A stretch of DNA of 46,893 nucleotides, taken from contig CAYMAX010000003.1 of assembly GCA_964388595.1 (NCBI GenBank), positions 1 to 46,893 on the forward strand. The letters run 5' to 3'. The translations under genes and the position numbers were made by a program. The notes under the pieces were generated by a model. The model saw only the letters and a list, made by a program, of their open reading frames with translations. It had not been told where the DNA came from and searched no databases. Positions 31,441 through 37,923 of this stretch are shown piece by piece. Numbering within the stretch: position 1 is the stretch's first letter; each line of letters opens with the position of its first letter. This DNA comes from CAYMAX01 sp964388595. GTDB taxonomy: Bacteria > Bacteroidota > Bacteroidia > Bacteroidales > UBA932.

Positions 31441-33915
31441 TACAATAGTGATACCGGTCCCCCCGTGTTGGATCTCTTCATCGTGAAACGAACTGACACC
31501 GGGGGTGATTTTTAGATATTTACGTATTTCTTCACGGAGTACTCCGTTGCCTTTGCCATGAAGGATACTTACTTGGTTCATACCCACCATCAGAGCATCA
31601 TCAATAAAACGTGTGACGACATCGATGGCTTCATCGAGTCTCATACCACGGATATCTATGGAAGGTTTGAAGTTGAGTCTTCTCTCAGCAAGAGCAGCAC
31701 TGTCGTAATGACTTGTCACGGGCGATGGCTTGGCGGTGTTTTTAAATTCTTTGACAGATATTCCAACCACTTTGTCAATATCCATCTTGCTGATAATCTC
31801 TCCGATGGCCACACTCACTTTTTTGCCTGAGACTCTGACGATTTCTCCCACCAAGTCGCTTCCTTTGACTCTGACCTTCCTCCCCACTTCGATGGGAATC
31901 TCCACCTGAGTTGAGGTGCCTGGGGCAGGAGTATGAGGTTGCTTAGATTTACGGGCGGCATTTCTGCGCTTGCGTTCCACGATAAGTGCCATCTTCTTCT
32001 CTATATCTGCATCTATGGCAGATTGTCTTTTATCTAACAGTTCCTTGGCATAGTCATCCAACTGTTTGCGTACTTCCCGAGTATGGTCTTTCTCGGCCTG
32101 GGATTCGCGGATTTCTTTGATAGTCGCCTCAATACGCGCATTGGCTTCAGAGAGAATCTCGGCTGCTTCCTTTTTGGCGTCATCCAACATACTTTTTCGC
32201 AGAGTTTTGACCTCCCCGAGTTCCTTCTCGTATTTTTCGGTTATCACTTCGAGAGTTTTGTCTGTCGATTTGATGTGAGCAAGTTTCTCTTCAAGCTGGC
32301 GTTTATTGCGGGCTATTTTGCGCAGATGACGTTCTATCGATACAAATTCACTTCCAGCTCTCTCTTCTGCTCCGTGGACAGTCTGTTCGGGGAGCCCTAT
32401 CTTGCGGGCAAGTTCGAAAGCAAAGGAATTGCCGGGGAGTCCGATTTCGAGTTTAAACAGAGGTTCTATTTTGGCTGTGTCAAACATCATCGCTCCATTT
32501 ATGACTCCATTGCTGTTGGATGCATAAAATTTGAGGTTGGTATAGTGAGTGGTAATCACTCCATAACTCCCTTTTCCTTCAAGTTCACAGAGGATTTGCT
32601 CCGCAATGGCACCACCTGCAGTAGGCTCTGTGCCCGAGCCGAATTCATCAATCAGAACAAGAGATTTGTCCCCTGCTTCTTTAAGCATTTCACGCATATT
32701 GGTGAGGTGAGAACTGTAAGTGCTGAGGTCGTTTTCCAATGATTGGTCGTCTCCTATATCGATGAAAATATTATCGAAGATTTGCAGTTCAGAAGTCTCT
32801 ACTGCCGGGATGAGTGTTCCCCATTGCAGCATATATTGTAGCAGCCCTACAGTCTTGAGACATACCGACTTTCCTCCTGCATTGGGACCTGAAATGAGAA
32901 GAATTCTTTTGTCAGGGCGAAGGACGATGTCTAACGGAACGATGCTTTTCCCCTCTTTGCGCAGTGCCTCCTCTAGAAGAGGGTGCCTCCCTTTTTTCAA
33001 GATAGTCTCTTTTGCCGAAGATATTATGGGCATACCGGCCTGCATTTTAGAGGCGACAGATGCCTTCGAATGGATGAAATCGAGCTCTCCCATATATTCT
33101 GAAGCGGCAATAATATCAGGAAGGTAGGGTCTTAGGAAGTCGGTGAATTCTACCAATATTTTTAATATTTCCCGCTGTTCACGAAAGTGCAGTTCCCTGA
33201 CCTGATTGTTGAGCTCCACTATCTCGATAGGCTCTATGAAAGAGGTCTTACCCGAAGAAGATTCGTCATAGACAATACCGGTGATTTTCTTTTTGTTGCC
33301 GGCAGATACAGGGATGAGCATCTTGCCGTCACGCACAGAGACGGTGGCATCCTGGTCTGCTATGCCGTCTTGTTGTGCTATCCGCAGTATAGATTGTATT
33401 CGTTTGGAGATAACTCCTTCCTTGTCTTTGATCTCCCGCCTTATTTTGGAAAGATCTTCTGAGGCATTATCTCTCACATTGTCATACTTATCGAGGATTG
33501 ATTCGATTCTGTGGGATACTTCGGGGAAAGTTCCTATAGGCGCGGTCAAAGAGTGCAGACATGGATATTGCCCCTCTTTGCATCCCTTGAAGAAGTTGAG
33601 AATCTTGCGCAGAGTCTCCAGCGAACTTTTCAGTTTCCCGAGGGATATCAAGTCGATGTGGGTAAATTCATTTTGAAGGGGGATGAGAAAAGGAATGCAA
33701 TCTACGAATCCGGTATCGGGGAAAGAATTTTCAAACATCAGGATGACTCTCATCTCATCAGTCAGCCGGAGTCGGAGTTCAATATCGCTTTGTGAGGTGG
33801 AAAAATTCTCTTGAGAGGCACGAGTCTTGCCATATCCGGTGGAACATCCATCGATAATCATCTGTCTGATCTTGTCAAACCCGATTTTTTGTTCCAATTT
33901 GGAGGCTGCAATCAT
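31429..33915 (-). CDS. mutS2: Endonuclease MutS2
   Basis: This 828-residue MutS2-type ATPase acts on branched DNA or on collided ribosomes, depending on the organism; it lacks the mismatch-binding domain of MutS. It has a helical core, the Walker A motif SGPNAGGKSVCLKT at about residue 345, Walker B around LVLIDEFGSGTEPTAGG, and a long charged coiled coil. A C-terminal Smr nuclease domain contains IDIRGMRLDEAIDVV and the SILHGKGNGVLREEIRKYL motif. It is normal length. It lies 9 bases downstream of cdaA and is last in the metK-comF-cdaA-mutS2 run. Confidence 0.95.
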   Translation of the reverse strand: MIAASKLEQKIGFDKIRQMIIDGCSTGYGKTRASQENFSTSQSDIELRLRLTDEMRVILMFENSFPDTGFVDCIPFLIPLQNEFTHIDLISLGKLKSSLETLRKILNFFKGCKEGQYPCLHSLTAPIGTFPEVSHRIESILDKYDNVRDNASEDLSKIRREIKDKEGVISKRIQSILRIAQQDGIADQDATVSVRDGKMLIPVSAGNKKKITGIVYDESSSGKTSFIEPIEIVELNNQVRELHFREQREILKILVEFTDFLRPYLPDIIAASEYMGELDFIHSKASVASKMQAGMPIISSAKETILKKGRHPLLEEALRKEGKSIVPLDIVLRPDKRILLISGPNAGGKSVCLKTVGLLQYMLQWGTLIPAVETSELQIFDNIFIDIGDDQSLENDLSTYSSHLTNMREMLKEAGDKSLVLIDEFGSGTEPTAGGAIAEQILCELEGKGSYGVITTHYTNLKFYASNSNGVINGAMMFDTAKIEPLFKLEIGLPGNSFAFELARKIGLPEQTVHGAEERAGSEFVSIERHLRKIARNKRQLEEKLAHIKSTDKTLEVITEKYEKELGEVKTLRKSMLDDAKKEAAEILSEANARIEATIKEIRESQAEKDHTREVRKQLDDYAKELLDKRQSAIDADIEKKMALIVERKRRNAARKSKQPHTPAPGTSTQVEIPIEVGRKVRVKGSDLVGEIVRVSGKKVSVAIGEIISKMDIDKVVGISVKEFKNTAKPSPVTSHYDSAALAERRLNFKPSIDIRGMRLDEAIDVVTRFIDDALMVGMNQVSILHGKGNGVLREEIRKYLKITPGVSSFHDEEIQHGGTGITIVLLK

Positions 33916-33924
33916 AGCAAACGG

Positions 33925-34713
33925 CTATTTTCGATAAGAGTTTTCGATGGAGAGCTTCAACTCGCTCATACTTGTCATGGTTTTCAAATCACCATTGGTG
34001 ACAAACGAGATGTTGCCTGTCTCCTCAGAGACCACAATGGCATCAGCATCGGTATCGGCCGTGATACTTGCCGCAGCTCTGTGTCGCATCCCATATTGGG
34101 GAGGGAGGTTGGGATTGTCTATGATGGGCAGGGTACAGCGAGCTGCCACTATCCTGTCTGCTGTGATAATCATTGCCCCATCATGGAGAGGGGTGTTTTT
34201 GAAAAAGATATTTTCGATAATACGCCTGTTGACAGCGGCGTCTATGATGTCCCCTGTCTCTATGACAAACTCCAGTGAAGAGGTATGTGAGAGCACTATC
34301 AGCGCACCGGTGCGGGTCTCGCTCATCCTGTGACAAGCTTGTGATATCTCTTCAATACACTTGACCGGAATCTCTATCTCTCTGCTCTTGAAAAATATTT
34401 TGGAAAACCAGTTCTTATTGGAATGGTTCTTCATATAGCGGCTGCCCAAGTGCAGCAAGAATCTTCGTATCTCCTGTTGAAATATGATGATAAGGGCTAT
34501 GACTCCTACCCCCAGCACTTGTCCCATAATAGAGGACAACAACTTCATGTTGAAGGCCTTGACTATAATCCAGGCAAAATAAATGAGGACAATGCCGAGA
34601 AAGATATTGAAAGCCGAAGTGCCACGGATGATTTTGAAGAGATTGAAGATAAGTATCGCTACCAAAATGATATCGATAATATCTGCAATAGTTATGTTGA
34701 TGAAGTCAAACAT
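33925..34713 (-). CDS. cdaA: Diadenylate cyclase (c-di-AMP synthase)
   Basis: This 262-residue membrane enzyme makes cyclic di-AMP from two ATP. Three N-terminal transmembrane helices (IIDIILVAILIFNLFKII, FNIFLGIVLIYFAWIIV and VLGVGVIALIIIF) precede the DAC domain. The catalytic motifs are HDGAMIIT and GMRHRAAASI. Organisation matches CdaA/DacA of other Bacteroidota. Although it lies in the metK run, a promoter-like pair ends only 4 bases before its ATG, so it may also be transcribed separately, possibly as a leaderless mRNA. Confidence 0.94.
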   Translation of the reverse strand: MFDFINITIADIIDIILVAILIFNLFKIIRGTSAFNIFLGIVLIYFAWIIVKAFNMKLLSSIMGQVLGVGVIALIIIFQQEIRRFLLHLGSRYMKNHSNKNWFSKIFFKSREIEIPVKCIEEISQACHRMSETRTGALIVLSHTSSLEFVIETGDIIDAAVNRRIIENIFFKNTPLHDGAMIITADRIVAARCTLPIIDNPNLPPQYGMRHRAAASITADTDADAIVVSEETGNISFVTNGDLKTMTSMSELKLSIENSYRK

Positions 34714-34717
34714 TACG

Positions 34718-34748
34718 CAAAAGTAATTATTATCTTCGACAAATCAAC
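34718..34748 (-). promoter_or_regulatory. Promoter-like pair immediately before cdaA
   Basis: On the minus strand GTTG (34748-34745) is followed 19 bases later by TACTTTTG (34725-34718), an exact -7 match. The cdaA ATG at 34713 begins 4 bases after the box, so the start point would fall at or near the A of the start codon. Confidence 0.55.
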
Positions 34749-34750
34749 AC

Positions 34751-35455
34751 CTAATATTGGACCGTTGCGAGTGTGGCAACACTGATTTTAATACCCTCGA
34801 TGATAGATAGAACAGAGCAGCAGGCTTCCACTGTCGCCCCCGATGTGAGGACATCGTCCACGAGTAGGATATGTTTATATTCAAGATGACTGTGCTCGGG
34901 TCGGAGCGAGAAGTCATCAGCCACATTGGACCATTTATCCTCGACAGACATCTTAGTCTGAGAAGTAGCGTGATGATGTCGTCTCAGCACTCCTTTCTCT
35001 ATCTCTGTCTTGTATTTCAATCCGGAGGCAATACCTTCCGCTATGACAGACGCCTGGTTGAATCCTCTCCTGAATTGTTTGACAGGGTGCAGCGGGACAG
35101 GGATAATGTAATCAATTTTCATATCCCCATCCTTCATCCTTTCGTTCAGATAATTACCAAGCATAGACCCTAGATACTTGCCAAGAGAGATGTCACCTCC
35201 ATATTTGATGCGGTGGATGAGGTGAGAATATCCATTATCACGAGAATAAAAAAATAAAGAAACTACGGATTGCAGATAACTGCGTCCCCATAGTTTCTTC
35301 TCCAATGGATTATTTGCCCATGACCAATAGTAGGTAAGAGGGATGTCTTGCAGACAGTCCCGGCAAATGTGCTTTTCTTCCGAGTCCATGATCCTGTCGC
35401 ATACAGGACAATGTCTCGGGTAAATCAGATCCAACAACGCCTCTCCCCAACTCAT
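34751..35455 (-). CDS. ComF-like phosphoribosyltransferase-domain protein
   Basis: This 234-residue ComF/GntX-family protein has an N-terminal zinc-finger-like motif (CPVCDRIM, then HICRDCLQ) and a phosphoribosyltransferase fold with the PRPP loop ILLVDDVLTSGATVEACC. In naturally competent bacteria, ComF aids uptake of single-stranded DNA; in others the role is unclear. No other competence genes are in the window. It lies 20 bases after metK and 37 before cdaA. ATG at 35455 gives the normal family start (MSWGEALLDLIYPRHCPVC). Confidence 0.92.
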   Translation of the reverse strand: MSWGEALLDLIYPRHCPVCDRIMDSEEKHICRDCLQDIPLTYYWSWANNPLEKKLWGRSYLQSVVSLFFYSRDNGYSHLIHRIKYGGDISLGKYLGSMLGNYLNERMKDGDMKIDYIIPVPLHPVKQFRRGFNQASVIAEGIASGLKYKTEIEKGVLRRHHHATSQTKMSVEDKWSNVADDFSLRPEHSHLEYKHILLVDDVLTSGATVEACCSVLSIIEGIKISVATLATVQY

Positions 35456-35475
35456 CTGATGTTACATATTGAAGA

Positions 35476-36762
35476 TTATATCTTGAAAGCTTTCTTGATT
35501 TTGTCGACTGCATCAAGCTTCTCCCATCCGAAAAACTGAATCTCTTTTTCAACCACTTTATGACCTCTGATAAGCTCCACTTTGCGGGTGAATGGGTCTC
35601 TTCCGAAATGACCATAAGAGGCCGTGGGAAGATAGATGGGATTTTTGAGTCCGAATTTCTCGATGATTTTGGCGGGACGCAAATCGAACAGCTCTTCTAT
35701 TTTCAGAGCAATCTCTCCGTCAGAGATATTGACCTTGGCAGAATTGAAAGTATTCACATAGATACTTACAGGACGTGCTACTCCTATGGCGTAAGATACC
35801 TGGATTAACATCTCGTCAGCTACCCCTGCGGCTACCATATTTTTGGCAATATAGCGAACTGCGTATGCTGCCGAACGGTCTACCTTGCTGGGGTCTTTGC
35901 CTGAAAATGCACCGCCACCATGGGCACCCTTACCGCCGTATGTATCTACTATAATCTTACGGCCTGTAAGTCCTGTGTCTCCGTGAGGACCACCTATCAC
36001 AAATTTCCCGGTGGGGTTGACATGAAGGACAAAATCACAATCGAATAGTTTCTGGATACGCTTTGGCATTCGTTTGACTATGCGGGGGATGAGAATGTTC
36101 TTGACGTCATCGTGAATGATTTTCTGCATCGCAGCATCATTTTCGGGAGTGTCAATCTTTAGTCCGGGGGCTGCAACGAACTCATCGTGCTGAGTGGAGA
36201 TGACGATAGTGTGAACCTTGACAGGTTTGTGGTCGTCATCATATTCGATGGTAAACTGAGACTTGGCATCGGGACGGAGATATTTCATCTCTTTTCCACC
36301 CTTTCTAATCTTGGCAAGCTCGATGAGGGCAACATGGGCCAATGTGAGGGGGAGGGGCATATATTCATCTGTGTCGTTGCAAGCATAGCCGAACATCATT
36401 CCCTGGTCTCCTGCACCCTGCTCGTTTTTATCTTCTACCACCACTCCGCGATTGATGTCGGGAGATTGTTCGTGAAGAGCAGAAAGTACTCCACAAGATT
36501 TGCTGTCAAACATATATTCAGCCTTGGTGTAACCTATCTGGCGAATAACGTCCCTGGTAATATGCTGGATATCCACATATGCGTTGTCGGAACGAACTTC
36601 GCCGCCCACTACGACAAGACCTGTACTGACAAAAGTTTCACAAGCCACTTTGGCTTCTGCATCCTGACGGAGAAAATCGTCAAGGATGGCGTCTGAAATC
36701 TGGTCGGACACCTTGTCGGGATGCCCTTCAGATACTGATTCGGATGTAAATAAATATGACAT
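35476..36762 (-). CDS. metK: S-adenosylmethionine synthetase
   Basis: MetK makes SAM from methionine and ATP. The ATG at 36762 (MSYLFTSESVSEGHPDKVSD) is the family start and gives 428 residues; the longer open frame to 36879 runs through the riboswitch. Signature motifs are GAGDQGMMFGYA, GGGAFSGKDPSKVDRSAAY and the HPDK nucleotide site. It is preceded by a SAM-II-like riboswitch and terminator, so product feedback on transcription is likely. comF, cdaA and mutS2 follow in the same direction. Confidence 0.98.
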   Translation of the reverse strand: MSYLFTSESVSEGHPDKVSDQISDAILDDFLRQDAEAKVACETFVSTGLVVVGGEVRSDNAYVDIQHITRDVIRQIGYTKAEYMFDSKSCGVLSALHEQSPDINRGVVVEDKNEQGAGDQGMMFGYACNDTDEYMPLPLTLAHVALIELAKIRKGGKEMKYLRPDAKSQFTIEYDDDHKPVKVHTIVISTQHDEFVAAPGLKIDTPENDAAMQKIIHDDVKNILIPRIVKRMPKRIQKLFDCDFVLHVNPTGKFVIGGPHGDTGLTGRKIIVDTYGGKGAHGGGAFSGKDPSKVDRSAAYAVRYIAKNMVAAGVADEMLIQVSYAIGVARPVSIYVNTFNSAKVNISDGEIALKIEELFDLRPAKIIEKFGLKNPIYLPTASYGHFGRDPFTRKVELIRGHKVVEKEIQFFGWEKLDAVDKIKKAFKI

Positions 36763-36776
36763 AATAACTGTATGAT

Positions 36777-36809
36777 ATAAAATAAAAAATCTCTTTCGGG
36801 GAGAGATTT
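36777..36809 (-). terminator. Intrinsic terminator of the metK riboswitch
   Basis: On the minus strand AAATCTCT (36809-36802) and AGAGATTT (36794-36787) form an 8-bp stem with a 7-base loop, followed by a T-rich tract. It ends about 15 bases before the metK ATG. Its 5' arm lies within a 13-base segment (36812-36800) that is the exact complement of the riboswitch loop segment 36877-36865. Antiterminator and terminator are therefore mutually exclusive. Confidence 0.8.
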
Positions 36810-36822
36810 GACAGGTATTATG

Positions 36823-36881
36823 GACCGAAATGGTTTTTAGCATTTTTTTAAGTGGTTGCAAGCAGTCAAATCTCTCCACTT
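36823..36881 (-). ncRNA. SAM-II-like riboswitch upstream of metK
   Basis: On the minus strand a 6-bp P1 stem, AAGTGG (36881-36876) with CCACTT (36855-36850), encloses a loop with ATTTGACTGCTTGCAA. It is followed by an A-rich linker and ATGCTAAAA (to about 36834). The order P1 - AUUUGA - UUGCA - P1' - A-rich - GCUAAA is the SAM-II (metA motif) core. For the pseudoknot helix I can offer GACTG in the loop with CGGTC at 36827-36823, which lies about 8 bases further downstream than in classical examples. The same CGGTC can instead pair with an upstream GGCCG. Location before metK and the complementary terminator strongly support a SAM sensor. Confidence 0.85.
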
Positions 36882-36891
36882 ATTTCGGCCG

Positions 36892-36924
36892 CAAAGATAA
36901 GTAATATTATTAACAATTGACAAT
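36892..36924 (-). promoter_or_regulatory. Bacteroides-type promoter of metK
   Basis: ATTG (36924-36921 on minus) is followed 21 bases later by TATCTTTG (36899-36892), an exact -7 match. The predicted start, 4-6 bases on, puts the riboswitch at the very 5' end of the mRNA. Confidence 0.75.
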
Positions 36925-36930
36925 AATATT
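36903..36930. promoter_or_regulatory. Inverted repeat over the metK -33 region
   Basis: AATATTATT (36903-36911) and AATAATATT (36922-36930) are perfect 9-base inverted copies separated by 10 bases. They overlap the metK -33 box and lie about 50 bases upstream of the divergent nucleoside-hydrolase-like gene's -7 box. A dimeric regulator could bind here, but A/T-only repeats also arise by chance. Confidence 0.35.
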
Positions 36931-36978
36931 GTTAATAAAAACACAAAGATACATCAAGGTTATTATGGGGACACTTCT

Positions 36979-36986
36979 TATCTTTG
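36979..36986 (+). promoter_or_regulatory. -7 box for the nucleoside hydrolase-like / TonB receptor operon
   Basis: TATCTTTG is an exact TAnnTTTG match, 22 bases before the TTG start at 37009. No clear TTTG box is seen at the right distance. Confidence 0.55.
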
Positions 36987-37008
36987 CCCTTGTGAAAATC
37001 TGTTTTTC

Positions 37009-37923
37009 TTGAGAGTTACTGCTTTCTTATCGTCGATGGTGGTGCTTTTTGGGATGCTGTGCAGTTGCAGCCCACAAAGCGCAGATAAGTTGTTTATAAT
37101 CACAGATATAGAGGCAGACGTAGATGATGCAGTCGCACTATGTCTTGCTCTATCCGATCCATCGGTTCAAATCGTGGGCGTGGCCTGTACTTCTTCGGAA
37201 GTAGAAAATAGCTTACAGACGGCTCGTCATCTTCTCTCTCTTCTTCACTCTGAAAGTGTACCTGTGGGGAGCGGATATCGATTCATTGATTCTATACTTG
37301 TTCACACACATGGTCAGAGCAATATACTTCTGATAGCTCAGGCGACATCATTGAATGAAGCTTTGCGATACAATCCATCCCTCATCACCAAAATCTCACG
37401 CATATATTTTCAGGGACAGGCACAAATAGACGAAAAGGGGATAATGATGCCGGACCCTCAGGCATTCAATGTCAGAGAAGATATGTTGGCTTGCTATTCA
37501 CTTTTCGAATTTCAAGGTCAGATTCCATTCACCCTGGTAGGCAAATATGCAGCTTATCCTCTCGCCCTTTCCAGAGAAGATTTTGATGGCTTTGCTTCGT
37601 CCGGACATCCTGCCGGAGTTTTGCTTCGCGATATGGCAGTCGAGACCAATGCCCGGTTTTCTCAAGACCACCCCGAACTCTATCACAAAATCTATCCCGA
37701 TACCAACATTCTTTCCCAGCCCTATGACGCCGTAGCCCTGCTTTCTCTTCTCGAACCCGATAGTTTCAGCCCTGTGATTTTGGATAATCACTTGTTAATC
37801 GGAATGATAGATGGAGAGTCCAATATTATCCCCTCGAAATATGATATTTTAAAAGGGAGATTAAGAACCATTTTCTTATCTTTGCCCCCGGAAAAACTAC
37901 TAACCACTAATAATAATTTATGA
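37009..37923 (+). CDS. Nucleoside hydrolase-like lipoprotein
   Basis: This 304-residue protein looks like the inosine/uridine-preferring nucleoside hydrolase family, which splits nucleosides into base and ribose. The calcium-binding N-terminal motif reads ITDIEADVDDAVALCLAL, a variant of DTDxGxDDAxAL. Later parts include IYFQGQAQID, DPQAFNVREDML and YDAVALLSLLEP in place of the usual HDP-type motif. I chose the TTG at 37009 because it gives a full lipoprotein signal (lipobox MLCSC); the next ATG at 37036 leaves an unusually short one. A lipoprotein nucleoside hydrolase would act outside the cytoplasm. The stop overlaps the TonB receptor start by 4 bases (ATGA). Confidence 0.75.
   Translation: MRVTAFLSSMVVLFGMLCSCSPQSADKLFIITDIEADVDDAVALCLALSDPSVQIVGVACTSSEVENSLQTARHLLSLLHSESVPVGSGYRFIDSILVHTHGQSNILLIAQATSLNEALRYNPSLITKISRIYFQGQAQIDEKGIMMPDPQAFNVREDMLACYSLFEFQGQIPFTLVGKYAAYPLALSREDFDGFASSGHPAGVLLRDMAVETNARFSQDHPELYHKIYPDTNILSQPYDAVALLSLLEPDSFSPVILDNHLLIGMIDGESNIIPSKYDILKGRLRTIFLSLPPEKLLTTNNNL
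37877..37884 (+). promoter_or_regulatory. Internal -7 box before the TonB-dependent receptor
   Basis: TATCTTTG lies inside the 3' end of the nucleoside hydrolase-like gene, 35 bases before the receptor ATG. It could let the receptor and the OB-fold lipoprotein be expressed on their own. The upstream -33 box is not evident. Confidence 0.45.

Noticed and set aside
36763..36879. Extended N-terminus of MetK
   Set aside because: It would translate the riboswitch and terminator; MSYLFTSESVSEGHPDK at 36762 is the family start.
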